From 66-474 sp036279975 (GTDB taxonomy: Bacteria > Pseudomonadota > Gammaproteobacteria > Xanthomonadales > Rhodanobacteraceae), in the NCBI GenBank assembly GCA_036279975.1, contig DASURP010000074.1, positions 12,469-76,468 on the forward strand: 64,000 nucleotides of DNA, given 5' to 3'. How positions within the stretch are numbered: the first letter of the stretch is position 1; every line of letters begins with the position of its first letter. A program made the position numbers and the translations under genes. Of this stretch, positions 9,257-20,759 are shown piece by piece. A model generated the notes under the pieces. It did no database searches. It was not told the DNA's origin and saw only the letters and a list, made by a program, of their open reading frames with translations.

Positions 9257-9594
9257 TGGAAGCCGTACTCGCGATCGCGATCGGCGCCCTCGCGGGTTCG
9301 GGCGTGTGGCTGCTGCTGCGTCCGCGCACGTTCCAGGTGATCATCGGCCTGACGCTGATTTCCTATGCGGTGAATCTTTTCATCTTCTCGGTCGGCGGCC
9401 TGCGGGTCGGCGCCGATCCGGTGCTCGGTGCCGCCGCCGATCCTTCGCGCTATGCCGACCCGCTGCCGCAGGCGCTGGTGCTGACGGCAATCGTGATCGG
9501 CTTCGCCACCACGGCGCTGTTCCTGGTGGTGCTGCTGACGTCGCGCGGGCTTGCCGGCAACGACCACGTCGACGGCCAGGACGGCACGCCATGA
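9256..9594 (+). CDS. mrpC: Mrp antiporter subunit C
   Basis: The 112-residue NuoK-like membrane protein has three hydrophobic segments (about 3-20, 28-48 and 73-98) and the motif GLTLISYAVNLFIF, typical of MrpC. It also carries the DPLPQALVLTAIVIGFA segment that is diagnostic for MrpC/NuoK. It starts one base before the mrpA stop ends and ends in an ATGA overlap with mrpD, so translation is coupled in the operon. Confidence 0.92.
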   Translation: MEAVLAIAIGALAGSGVWLLLRPRTFQVIIGLTLISYAVNLFIFSVGGLRVGADPVLGAAADPSRYADPLPQALVLTAIVIGFATTALFLVVLLTSRGLAGNDHVDGQDGTP

Positions 9595-11165
9595 ACGGCG
9601 CGCTCGCAATCGCACCGATCCTGGTTCCGCTCGCGGTGGCTGCCGTCCAGCTGCTGCTCGGCATACGCTTGCGGGGCCTCCGCACGGGCCTGAGTTTCCT
9701 GTCATGCCTCGCGCTGGTGGCCGTCGCGGCGATGCTGATGATGTCGGCCTCGCGCAGCGAAGGCGCGGCGCTGGTCTATAACGTCGGCGCGTGGCCCGCA
9801 CGCTTCGCGATCGTGCTGGTGGTCGACCGATTGACGGCGCTGATGTTGCTGCTCACGGCAGTGCTGGCGCTCATGGTGCTGCCGTATGCGCTCGGCCGCT
9901 GGCAGCGCATGGGTCCGCACTTCCAGCCGCTCGTGCAATTGCTGCTGGTGGGCTACAACGGCGCGTTCCTGACCGGCGACCTGTTCAACCTGTTCGTGTT
10001 TTTCGAAGTGCTGCTGGCCGCGTCCTACGGCTTGGCGCTGCACGGCTCCGGCGCGCGCCGGGTTGGCGCCGGGCTGCACTACATCGCGATCAATTTGACC
10101 GCCTCGATGCTGTTCCTGGTCGGCGTCGGCCTGATCTTCGGCGTCACCGGCACCCTGAACATGGCGGTGCTGGCGCACCTGGTTCCCGACCTCACCGGCA
10201 CGCCGCGCGCGTTGATGCACGCGGGCGCGGCGTTGCTGGGACTGGCCTTCCTGGTCAAGGCGGCGGTCTGGCCGGTGGGCTTCTGGCTGCCGCGCACGTA
10301 CTCGGCCGCGATCCCGCCGGTCGCGGCGCTGTTCGCGGCGATGACCAAGCTCGGCATCTACGTGATCCTGCGCCTCAGCCTGCTGCTGTTCGGCGCCGAT
10401 GCCGGCGCGGCGTCGATGCATTTCGGCAGCGAGTGGCTGCTGTGGCTCGGGATCATCACGCTGGCGGTGGGCAGCATCGGGATGCTGGGCGCGCGCGAGC
10501 TCGGCAAGCTCGCGGCGTATTGCGTGCTGGTGTCTTCGGGCACGCTGCTGGGCGCGATCGCGCTGCACATCCCGGCGGTGACCGCGGGCGCGCTGGCGTA
10601 CCTCGTGGTTTCGGTGCTCGGGATCGCCGCATTCTTCCTGCTGGCCGGGCTGGTCGTGCCGCGCGAGGCGCCGGCAGGCGCCGCCCAACTGGAGTCGTAC
10701 GATCCCGCCGTCGATGCCTTGTTTGCCGCCGAGGACGAACGGCGGGTGACGAGTCCGGCGCCGGTGGTGATCCTCGCTGCGTGTTTCCTGGCCTGCGGGT
10801 TGCTGCTGGCGGGGTTGCCGCCGCTTTCGGGGTTCATCGCGAAATTCGCCTTGCTGGCGCCGATGCTGGGGCACGGCAGGGGCGCCACGGTGCTGTTCGC
10901 GCTCACGATCGCGGCAGGGCTGTGCACGGCGATCGCGATGGTGCGTGCCGGCATCCAGATTTTCTGGGCCGACGCGGAATGGGAATTCCCGCGCGTCGAG
11001 CCGGGTGAAACGATTTCCGTTGTATCGCTGCTGGGCATCTGCCTCGTGCTCACCTTCATCGTCGCGGCGCCATGGAATTACCTGTCGGCCACCGCGCGCC
11101 AGATCCACGCGCCCGGGCATTACATCCACGCGGTGATGGGCCAGGCCACGGAGACCCGGCCATGA
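9591..11165 (+). CDS. mrpD: Mrp antiporter subunit D
   Basis: This 524-residue NuoM/NuoN-like polytopic membrane protein forms part of the ion-translocating core with MrpA. It shows about 14 hydrophobic segments, including FFEVLLAASYGL with the conserved Glu and LVKAAVWPVGFWLPRTY with the conserved Lys. A longer hydrophilic loop (about residues 355-390, rich in D and E) lies before the last membrane segments. It overlaps mrpC and mrpE by 4 nt each (ATGA). Confidence 0.93.
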   Translation: MNGALAIAPILVPLAVAAVQLLLGIRLRGLRTGLSFLSCLALVAVAAMLMMSASRSEGAALVYNVGAWPARFAIVLVVDRLTALMLLLTAVLALMVLPYALGRWQRMGPHFQPLVQLLLVGYNGAFLTGDLFNLFVFFEVLLAASYGLALHGSGARRVGAGLHYIAINLTASMLFLVGVGLIFGVTGTLNMAVLAHLVPDLTGTPRALMHAGAALLGLAFLVKAAVWPVGFWLPRTYSAAIPPVAALFAAMTKLGIYVILRLSLLLFGADAGAASMHFGSEWLLWLGIITLAVGSIGMLGARELGKLAAYCVLVSSGTLLGAIALHIPAVTAGALAYLVVSVLGIAAFFLLAGLVVPREAPAGAAQLESYDPAVDALFAAEDERRVTSPAPVVILAACFLACGLLLAGLPPLSGFIAKFALLAPMLGHGRGATVLFALTIAAGLCTAIAMVRAGIQIFWADAEWEFPRVEPGETISVVSLLGICLVLTFIVAAPWNYLSATARQIHAPGHYIHAVMGQATETRP

Positions 11166-11647
11166 AGCGCTGGCTGCCGCACCCGTGGTTCGCGCTGTGG
11201 CTGCTGGCGGCCTGGCTGTTGTTGCAGCAAAGCTTCGCCGTGCCGACGATCGTGCTCGGGATCGTGCTGGCACTCGTGCTGTCCTGGGCGCTCGGCAAGC
11301 TGCACCTGCCAAGGGTGCGCGTGCGCAGCCTGGGGGCCTTGTTCATGCTGCTGGTGCGGGTGTTCGGCGACATCGTGCGCTCCAACATCGCGGTGGCGAA
11401 GATCATCGTCTCGCCGCGGCCGCACTTCACCTCCGGGTTCATCGCGGTACCGCTGGAGACCAACAACCCGTATGCATTGGCGCTGCTGGCCTGCATCATC
11501 ACCGCGACCCCGGGCACGATCTGGGTCAGCCACGATTCCGGGCGCCGGGTGCTGCTGATCCACGTGCTCGATGTCATCGATGAAGCCGCCTGGATCGACC
11601 ACATCAAGCGCCGCTACGAGCAGCCGCTGCTCAGGGTTTTCCAATGA
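11162..11647 (+). CDS. mrpE: Mrp antiporter subunit E
   Basis: The 161-residue protein has two or three N-terminal hydrophobic segments and a conserved cytoplasmic part. The motifs VRSNIAVAKII, TNNPYALALLACIITATPGT and HVLDVIDEAAW are characteristic of MrpE. It stabilises the Mrp complex; its own role in transport is unclear in the family. It overlaps mrpD and mrpF by 4 nt. Confidence 0.92.
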   Translation: MKRWLPHPWFALWLLAAWLLLQQSFAVPTIVLGIVLALVLSWALGKLHLPRVRVRSLGALFMLLVRVFGDIVRSNIAVAKIIVSPRPHFTSGFIAVPLETNNPYALALLACIITATPGTIWVSHDSGRRVLLIHVLDVIDEAAWIDHIKRRYEQPLLRVFQ

Positions 11648-11925
11648 CCGCCAGCCTCGCAGCCGCCGCCATTCTCGCCGCCCAGTTCCTGCTGTTGCTG
11701 GGCATGGGCATGGCCATCGTCCGCATGGTGCGCGGCCCGCGCGCGCAGGACCGGGTGCTGGCGCTGGACGCGTTGTACATCGACGGCATGCTGCTGTTGC
11801 TCACCATCGGCATCCGCACCGGCAGTCTCCTGTACGTCGAGGCCGGCCTGATCATCGCGCTGCTCGGCTTCGCGGCCACCGCGGCGTTCTCCAAGTTCCT
11901 GTTGCGCGGCGAGGTGATCGAATGA
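11644..11925 (+). CDS. mrpF: Mrp antiporter subunit F
   Basis: This is a 93-residue protein with three membrane segments and the motif RGPRAQDRVLALDAL, found in MrpF/PhaF proteins between the first two segments. It is a small accessory subunit of the antiporter. It overlaps mrpE and mrpG by 4 nt. Confidence 0.92.
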   Translation: MTASLAAAAILAAQFLLLLGMGMAIVRMVRGPRAQDRVLALDALYIDGMLLLLTIGIRTGSLLYVEAGLIIALLGFAATAAFSKFLLRGEVIE

Positions 11926-12305
11926 GCGCGCTCACGGCGGTGCCGGGCTGGGCCGCGCTGACGATCGGGGTGCTGGTGTTCGCCGGCGCGCTGCTGGCGT
12001 GCATCGGTTCGGCGGGCCTGCTGCGCCTCGCCACGTTCTACCGCCGCGTGCACGCACCGACCCTCGGCACCACGCTCGGCATGTACCTGGTGCTGGCCGG
12101 AACCATCGTATTCTTCTGGGCGGGCGAAGGCCGGCCTGCGCTGCACGTCATCCTGGTCGGCGTATGCGTCAGCATCACCACGCCGATCTCCCTGATGCTG
12201 CTGGCGCGCGCCGCGCTGGAGCGCGACCGGCGGCAAGGCGTGGCAGGCATACCGACGGCCGCGCCGCCCGCGGTCGGCGCGGATGAAAGCGGGTCGATGC
12301 GCTGA
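11922..12305 (+). CDS. mrpG: Mrp antiporter subunit G
   Basis: This last gene of the operon encodes 127 residues with three membrane segments and the MrpG signature RRVHAPTLGTTLG. The C-terminal 25 residues are hydrophilic and low in complexity. It overlaps mrpF by 4 nt. Only 60 nt separate it from the convergent LysR gene; that gap holds a weak 8-bp inverted repeat (12315-12322 with 12350-12357) that could serve as a shared terminator but lacks T-runs. Confidence 0.92.
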   Translation: MSALTAVPGWAALTIGVLVFAGALLACIGSAGLLRLATFYRRVHAPTLGTTLGMYLVLAGTIVFFWAGEGRPALHVILVGVCVSITTPISLMLLARAALERDRRQGVAGIPTAAPPAVGADESGSMR

Positions 12306-12365
12306 AACGAGCGTGGTGCGCACGCAGGGACGGATTGCCATCCACGCGCTGCGCACCGCCGCGAA

Positions 12366-13388
12366 TCAGCGTTCGGAGTGCCCGGGTTCGTCGTGCTCGC
12401 GGTGGGCCAGCAGGCCCGGCTTGATCTGGTCGATGAAGCCGCGCGCTTCCGATGACAGGTACTTGCCCTTGCGCACCACCACCCCGTAGCTGCGCTGCGG
12501 GAACCAAGCGCGCATGTTGCGAGCAACCAGCCGCTTGCCGTCAGCCTCGCCGAGGCAGATGCCGGTGACGATGGAAATGCCCAGCCCCATCGCGACGTAT
12601 TGCTTGATCACTTCCCAGCCGCCGACTTCGATCGCGACGGTGTAGGGCACCTTGCGCTGCTGGAAGACCAGGTCCACCAGCCGGTAGGTCGTCAGCCGGT
12701 GCGGCGGCAGGATCAGGCCGAACGGCGAGAGGTCGGCGAGGCGCAGGTCGGGCTTGTCCGCGAGTGGGTGCCCGATCGGCAGGATCAGCATCGGGTCGTA
12801 GCGGCGGAACGGCTGGTAGGTGATGTCGTGCGGCACGTCCAGCATCGAGCCCACCGCGAAGTCGGCCTGGTTGGAGCGCAGCATCGCGAGGCCGTCCTTG
12901 CCGGTCACGTTGGCAAGCTGCAGGCGCACGCCCGGGAAGCTTTCGCGGTAACCCGCGACCAGCGGCGGCAGCAGGTACTGGATGGTGGATGCGCCGGCGG
13001 CAATGGTGAGCTCGCCCGCGCCGAGGCCTTCGATGGCGCTGTGGAACTGTGCGTCGAGGCTGTCCAGTCCTTCGACCAGTGGCCGCGCCTGCTCGAACAG
13101 CGCCTGGCCCGCGGGGGTCAGGATGACGCGGCGCCTTCCGCGTTCCACCAGGCGTGTCCCGAGTTCCCGCTCCAGTGCCTGCAGTTGCAGGCTGATCGAA
13201 GGCGCCGACAGGAACAGCGATTCCGCTGCGCGCGCCAGGGTGCCGAGCTTGGCGATGGCGACGAACGCGCGCAGCTGCTTGTAACGGTTGCCCTTGTAGT
13301 AGAAGCGGGTGCCGGCGCCGGAGCGCGTGGCGGACTTGCTGGCGCGTGACTTGCGCTTTGTGGCGGGTTTGGGGGTGGCTGCACGCAT
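12366..13388 (-). CDS. LysR-family regulator divergent from the glyoxylate genes
   Basis: The 340-residue protein has a Lys/Arg-rich N-terminal extension (about 35 residues), then a winged helix-turn-helix (YKQLRAFVAIAKLGTLARAAESLF) at about 36-95 and a LysR substrate-binding domain to the C terminus. The effector domain resembles the CysB/Cbl-like group only in general form; the ligand is unknown. Divergent placement beside aceB-aceA, with overlapping promoters, suggests that it controls the glyoxylate bypass and itself. That role is inferred from position, as is usual for LysR proteins. Confidence 0.85.
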   Translation of the reverse strand: MRAATPKPATKRKSRASKSATRSGAGTRFYYKGNRYKQLRAFVAIAKLGTLARAAESLFLSAPSISLQLQALERELGTRLVERGRRRVILTPAGQALFEQARPLVEGLDSLDAQFHSAIEGLGAGELTIAAGASTIQYLLPPLVAGYRESFPGVRLQLANVTGKDGLAMLRSNQADFAVGSMLDVPHDITYQPFRRYDPMLILPIGHPLADKPDLRLADLSPFGLILPPHRLTTYRLVDLVFQQRKVPYTVAIEVGGWEVIKQYVAMGLGISIVTGICLGEADGKRLVARNMRAWFPQRSYGVVVRKGKYLSSEARGFIDQIKPGLLAHREHDEPGHSER

Positions 13389-13437
13389 GTGAATCCCTTC
13401 TGTCTCAATATGTTGCCATATGATTTATGTAAGTCAA

Positions 13438-13467
13438 AGTATGTGATTGAAAGCTTTGTTTTGTCAA
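13438..13467 (-). promoter_or_regulatory. Candidate promoter of the LysR gene
   Basis: On the minus strand TTGACA (13467-13462) and CATACT (13443-13438) are separated by 18 nt, about 50 nt before the start codon. The intergenic stretch is clearly AT-rich compared with its surroundings. Confidence 0.45.
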
Positions 13468-13489
13468 ATCATGGTTCACGGCCTAGCTT
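13461..13489 (+). promoter_or_regulatory. Candidate promoter of aceB-aceA
   Basis: TTGTCA (13461-13466) and TAGCTT (13484-13489) are spaced by 17 nt, 34 nt before the aceB ATG. The -35 box overlaps the -35 box of the divergent LysR promoter, so a protein bound here would affect both directions. Confidence 0.4.
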
Positions 13490-13522
13490 CGATGGACCGC
13501 GACAGACCAAGAGGACCACGTC

Positions 13523-15127
<1,605 letters not shown>

Positions 15128-15158
15128 CGTCCACCCGCATCCCACCACGGAGCCCGAC

Positions 15159-16451
<1,293 letters not shown>

Positions 16452-16477
16452 CGCAGGCGTGAAGGTTTTCCGATGAC

Positions 16478-16509
16478 GGGGCGCGGCGCAGGTCGCGCCC
16501 CGCTCTTTT
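16478..16509 (+). terminator. Probable terminator of aceBA
   Basis: A perfect 8-bp GC-rich stem (16478-16485 with 16494-16501, loop 8 nt) is followed by GCTCTTTT. It lies 26 nt after the aceA stop. Confidence 0.65.
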
Positions 16510-16571
16510 GCGCTTGTGGGCCGTGCCCACGCGCGCTAACGTGACGATTTCGACGACTCCCGGGGAGCGCC

Positions 16572-18662
16572 ATGAACCTTCGCCTCGCCGCCTGCGCGCT
16601 CGCGCTGGCCACCGCTTCGGGAGCCGCCATGGCCGTGCAACATCCCTTCAACGCACACGATCTGGCGATGATGGAGCGGGTGTCCGATCCGCACCTCTCT
16701 CCCAGCGGCGACGCGGTCGCCTTCGCCGTGCGCAGCACCGACTGGGACGACAACAAGGGCGTCACCAGCATCTGGCTGCTCGACCTTGTGCAACAGGGCG
16801 CCGAAGCGCGGCGCGTCACCGGCCTGGAGTTGAACGCCAACAGTCCCGCGTTTTCGCCGGACGGCAAGACCGTGTATTTCCTCGCGACCGACAAGGATTC
16901 GACCCAACTGTGGTCGGCGCTGGCAGCGGGCGGTGCACCCGTGCAAGTGACGCACCTGCCGCTGGACGTGGACAACTTCAAGCTCTCGCCGGACGGCAAG
17001 TCGCTGCTGTTTTCGGTGCAGATGTTCGAGGATTGCACGACGCTGGAGTGCACGCGCGAGAAGCTGGACGCGCAGAAGAAGGACAAGGCCACCGGACGCC
17101 TGTACCACCGCCTGTTCGTGCGACATTGGGACACCTGGTCCGACCATCGCCGCGGTCAGTTGTTCGTGATGCCGCTGGATGGCTCTTCCAGGCCAATCCC
17201 GCTCACGCCAGGCATCGATGGCGACGTGCCCAGCAAGCCTGATGGCAGCAACGCCGAGTACGCGTTCTCGCCGGACGGCAGGACGGTGTACTTCGACGTG
17301 CGCATCGCCGGCAAGACCGAACCATGGTCCACCAATTTCGACGTCTATTCGGTGCCGGCCGACGGCTCCGCGCCGCCGCGGAACCTGACTGCCGCCAACC
17401 AGGCGTGGGATGCGTTTCCGCTGCCCTCGCACGATGGCAAGACGCTGTATTACCTCGCGATGAAGACGCCGGGCTTCGAGGCGGACCGCTTCGGGATCAT
17501 GGCGCTGGACCTTGCGACCGGCGCGACGCGCGAAATCGACCCGGGCTGGGACCGCTCGGCCGGACCGCCCGAACTGTCGGCCGACGGCAAGACGCTGTAC
17601 ACCACGGTCGCCGACGAGGGCAATGTCGCGCTGTATGCCGTCGACATTGCCACCGGCAAGCCGACGAAGCTCCTGGGCGACGGCAGCGTGCTGGGCTTCG
17701 ACGTTGCGGGTGGCCGCGTGGTCGCCGCGCGCCAGGATTTCCGCCATCCCACCGACCTGTACACGCTGACCCCGGCAGGCGCCGGCCTCACCCAGGTCAC
17801 GCACTTCAACGCGAAGGCGCTCGCCAACATCGAGTTCTCCAGGGCAACGTGGTTTTCTTTCAAGGGTTGGAACGGTGACACCGTGCACGGCTACGTGATG
17901 CCGCCGGTGGGCGCAAAGCCCGGCCAGAAGTATCCGGTGGCCTTCCTGGTCCACGGCGGCCCGCAGGGCGCGTGGCCCGATGAATTCCACTACCGCTGGA
18001 ATCCGCAGGCCTACGCCGGCGCGGGGTTCGCGGTGGTCGCGATCAACTTCCACGGTTCGGTGGGCTACGGTCAGGCCTTCACCGATGCGATCAGCCAGCA
18101 CTGGGGCGATCGCCCGCTGGAGGACTTGCAGAAGGGTTGGACCGCGGCGCTGCAGCAGTTCCCGTACCTCGACGGCAACGACGCCTGCGCGCTGGGTGCG
18201 AGCTACGGCGGCTACATGGTGTACTGGATGGCCGGCGTGTGGAACCAGCCGTGGAAGTGCTTCGTCGACCACGACGGCGTATTCGATGCGCGCATGATGT
18301 ATTACGCCACCGACGAGCTGTGGTTCGAGGAACACGAAAACGGTGGCACGCAATACGAGCATCCGGAGAACTACGAGAAGTTCAATCCGTTGAACCACGT
18401 CAAGGACTGGCGCGTGCCGATGCTGGTGGTCCACGACAGCCGCGACTACCGCATCCCGATTTCGCAGGGCCTCGGCGCCTTCACCGCGTTGCAGCGGCAG
18501 GGCATCCCCAGCGAGTTCCTGAACTTCCCGGACGAGAATCACCTGGTGCTGAAGCCGCAGAACAGCGTGATGTGGCACGAGACCGTGCTGGCGTGGATCA
18601 AGCAGTGGACGGGACCGGATGCGCCGGCCGTGGCACCCGCGAAGGCGTCCGCCCACGATTGA
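16572..18662 (+). CDS. Secreted S9-family (prolyl oligopeptidase type) peptidase
   Basis: This 696-residue serine peptidase resembles dipeptidyl/acylaminoacyl peptidases of family S9. A Sec signal peptide covers about residues 1-21 (ending GAAMA). Residues about 30-400 form WD40/TolB-like propeller repeats with FSPDGKTVYF-type motifs. The C-terminal alpha/beta hydrolase carries Ser544 in GASYGGYM, Asp625 in HDSRDYRIP and His657 in DENHLVL, a complete triad. It probably degrades peptides in the periplasm or outside the cell. The gene stands alone, after the aceA terminator. Confidence 0.92.
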   Translation: MNLRLAACALALATASGAAMAVQHPFNAHDLAMMERVSDPHLSPSGDAVAFAVRSTDWDDNKGVTSIWLLDLVQQGAEARRVTGLELNANSPAFSPDGKTVYFLATDKDSTQLWSALAAGGAPVQVTHLPLDVDNFKLSPDGKSLLFSVQMFEDCTTLECTREKLDAQKKDKATGRLYHRLFVRHWDTWSDHRRGQLFVMPLDGSSRPIPLTPGIDGDVPSKPDGSNAEYAFSPDGRTVYFDVRIAGKTEPWSTNFDVYSVPADGSAPPRNLTAANQAWDAFPLPSHDGKTLYYLAMKTPGFEADRFGIMALDLATGATREIDPGWDRSAGPPELSADGKTLYTTVADEGNVALYAVDIATGKPTKLLGDGSVLGFDVAGGRVVAARQDFRHPTDLYTLTPAGAGLTQVTHFNAKALANIEFSRATWFSFKGWNGDTVHGYVMPPVGAKPGQKYPVAFLVHGGPQGAWPDEFHYRWNPQAYAGAGFAVVAINFHGSVGYGQAFTDAISQHWGDRPLEDLQKGWTAALQQFPYLDGNDACALGASYGGYMVYWMAGVWNQPWKCFVDHDGVFDARMMYYATDELWFEEHENGGTQYEHPENYEKFNPLNHVKDWRVPMLVVHDSRDYRIPISQGLGAFTALQRQGIPSEFLNFPDENHLVLKPQNSVMWHETVLAWIKQWTGPDAPAVAPAKASAHD

Positions 18663-18701
18663 CAGGCGGCGGCCACCGGGTGCGGTCGCGGCACCAGACT
18701 C

Positions 18702-18728
18702 GTCATCCCGGCGGAAGCCGGGATCCGG
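18702..18728. repeat. REP-like hairpin (CGTCAT-CCGGC family)
   Basis: CGTC followed by ATCCCGGC-GGAA-GCCGGGAT (18705-18712 paired with 18717-18724). The same layout recurs at 59996-60022, with the outer CGTCAT shared. It lies in the convergent gap between the S9 peptidase and dxs genes. Confidence 0.7.
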
Positions 18729-18839
18729 CTTTTCTCGCAAACACGGCAGTTTTTCGTATGGGTTTCGCTCGCCGCGGAGGCGAGCGAAACCAAAACGAAA
18801 GCGTCACGCGCTCGCGCAGCGAACAAAACCGCTCGTCGG

Positions 18840-20651
18840 TCAAATGGCGTTGCGCAACGACGGATGCGTCGTCGCCAGTTGCGGAAAGCGTGACCGGATC
18901 GCGCGCCGGATGCCATCGGCATCCAATCCGGCCTCGGCCAGCAATTGTTCGCGCGTGGCGTGCTCCAGGAAGCGGTCGGGCAGGCCGAGTTGCAGCAGCG
19001 GGATCCCGACGCCGCGCGCCGCAAGCAGTTCGGCAACGGCCGAGCCCGCACCGCCGGCGACGACGTTGTCTTCCAGCGTCACCAGCGCTGCATGCGTGCG
19101 CGCGAGTTCGAGGACCAGCGAATCGTCCAGCGGCTTGATGAAGCGCATGTTGACGACGGTTGCACCCAGTTCCGCACCCACCGTTTCCGCCGGTGCGAGC
19201 GTGCAGCCGAATGCGAGCAGGGCGATGCCTTGCCCGTGCCGGCGCAGCTCGGCCTTGCCGATCGGCAACCCTGCGAGCCCGGGTTCGATCGCCGCACCGG
19301 GACCGCCGCCGCGCGGATAGCGGATCGCGGCGGGGCCGGGGTGGCGGAATCCCGTCGTCAGCAGTCGCCGGCATTCGTTCTCGTCGGCGGGCGCCATCAC
19401 CAGCAGGTTCGGGATGCAGCGCAGGTAGGTGAGGTCGAAGCTGCCCGCGTGGGTCGGGCCATCGGGACCGACCACGCCGGCGCGGTCGAGCGCGAAGGTG
19501 ACGTCGAGGTCCTGCAGCGCGACGTCGTGGATCAACTGGTCGTAGGCACGCTGCAGGAAGGTCGAATAGATCGCGACCACGGGTTTCATGCCTTCGCAGG
19601 CGAGCCCGGCGGCCAGCGTGACGGCGTGCTGTTCGGCGATCGCGACGTCGAGACAACGATCCGGGAATTCGCGCGAGAAGCGCACCAGCCCCGAGCCTTC
19701 GCGCATCGCGGGCGTGATCGCGACCAGCTGCGCGTCGGCCTTCGCCATGTCGCACAACCAGTCGCCGAACACCTCGCTGTAGGTCGCGGCGTTGGGCGGC
19801 GCGTGCGCGACGCCGCGCGTCGGGTCGAATTTCCCGACCGCGTGGTATTCGACCTGCGCCTGCTCGGCGGGTGCGTAACCCTTGCCCTTGGTGGTGACCA
19901 CGTGCAGCAGTTGCGGGCCGCGCCGGCCTTTCACCGCGCGCAGCGTCGCGAGCAGTTCCGGCAGGTCGTGGCCATCGACCGGCCCGGAATAGGCGAAGCC
20001 CAGTTCCTCGAACAGCGCCTCCGGGTGCGGTCCCGATTCACCGGCCTCGCCCGCGCGCAGGCGCGCCAGGGTGCGGTCAAGCCCGCCCACGTTTTCGCTG
20101 ATCGACATGCCGTTGTCGTTCAGCACCACCAGCATGTCGGGGGCGACGCCGCCGGCGTGGTTGAGCGCCTCGTAGGCCATGCCGCCGGTGATCGCGCCGT
20201 CGCCGATCACCGCGACCACCTTGCGGGTGTCGCCGCGGCGTTGCAGTGCGATCGCCATGCCCAGCGCGGCCGAGATCGAAGTCGATGCGTGGCCGACGCC
20301 GAAGGCGTCGTATTCGCTTTCCCCGCGCTTCAGGAACGGCGCAAGCCCGTCCTTCTTCTTGATGGTGGTGATGGCGTCGCGGCGCCCGGTCAGGATCTTG
20401 TGCGGATAGCCCTGATGGCCCACGTCCCACACAATGCGGTCGCGCGGGGTGTCGTACAGGTAATGCAGCGCCACGGTGAGTTCGACCACACCGAGCCCCG
20501 CGCCGAAATGGCCGCCGACGCTGGCGACCGATTCGATCAGGTACGCGCGCAGTTCATCGGCGAGCTGCGGCAATTCCGCCTCCGGAATGTGCTTGAGATC
20601 GTCCGGCGAATCCATGCGGGCGAGCAGGGGATAGCGGGCGCTGTCGATCAT
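18840..20651 (-). CDS. dxs: 1-deoxy-D-xylulose-5-phosphate synthase
   Basis: This TPP enzyme condenses pyruvate and glyceraldehyde 3-phosphate in the first step of the MEP isoprenoid pathway, which feeds IspB. The 603-residue protein has GGHFGAGLGVVELTVALH, the TPP motif GDGAITGGMAYEALNHAG, DLDVTFALDRAG and the C-terminal transketolase domain. The linker between SENVGG and FEELGF is about 28 residues shorter than in the E. coli enzyme. The start at 20651 (MIDSARYPLL) follows the pattern I recall for Xanthomonas relatives; an ATG at 20657 adds two residues, and neither has a clear ribosome site. An upstream open part to 20759 is not conserved in character. Confidence 0.93.
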   Translation of the reverse strand: MIDSARYPLLARMDSPDDLKHIPEAELPQLADELRAYLIESVASVGGHFGAGLGVVELTVALHYLYDTPRDRIVWDVGHQGYPHKILTGRRDAITTIKKKDGLAPFLKRGESEYDAFGVGHASTSISAALGMAIALQRRGDTRKVVAVIGDGAITGGMAYEALNHAGGVAPDMLVVLNDNGMSISENVGGLDRTLARLRAGEAGESGPHPEALFEELGFAYSGPVDGHDLPELLATLRAVKGRRGPQLLHVVTTKGKGYAPAEQAQVEYHAVGKFDPTRGVAHAPPNAATYSEVFGDWLCDMAKADAQLVAITPAMREGSGLVRFSREFPDRCLDVAIAEQHAVTLAAGLACEGMKPVVAIYSTFLQRAYDQLIHDVALQDLDVTFALDRAGVVGPDGPTHAGSFDLTYLRCIPNLLVMAPADENECRRLLTTGFRHPGPAAIRYPRGGGPGAAIEPGLAGLPIGKAELRRHGQGIALLAFGCTLAPAETVGAELGATVVNMRFIKPLDDSLVLELARTHAALVTLEDNVVAGGAGSAVAELLAARGVGIPLLQLGLPDRFLEHATREQLLAEAGLDADGIRRAIRSRFPQLATTHPSLRNAI

Positions 20652-20727
20652 CTGCATATTGTCGCGCAGCGCGTGGCGCGATGCGAAGGCGCCCCCGCTG
20701 CGCCTGCCCCTTGGGCAGACGCAGCGA

Positions 20728-20748
20728 CCCCCTTCCTGCGGAAGGGGG
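20728..20748. repeat. Short palindromic hairpin between the ClC gene and dxs
   Basis: CCCCCTTCC-TGC-GGAAGGGGG is a perfect 9-bp stem with a 3-nt loop. It follows the ClC gene stop (20760) on the minus strand but has no T-run, so it is either a weak terminator or a dispersed palindrome. Confidence 0.5.
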
Positions 20749-20759
20749 ATCGCGTCCAT

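Noticed and set aside
12315..12357. Inverted repeat between mrpG and the LysR gene as a terminator
   Set aside because: The 8-bp arms are 27 nt apart and no T-run follows on either strand, so it is too weak to call.
16536..18740. 734-codon minus-strand frame opposite the S9 peptidase
   Set aside because: The S9 peptidase has a signal peptide and full catalytic triad on the plus strand; the antisense frame has no recognisable motif.
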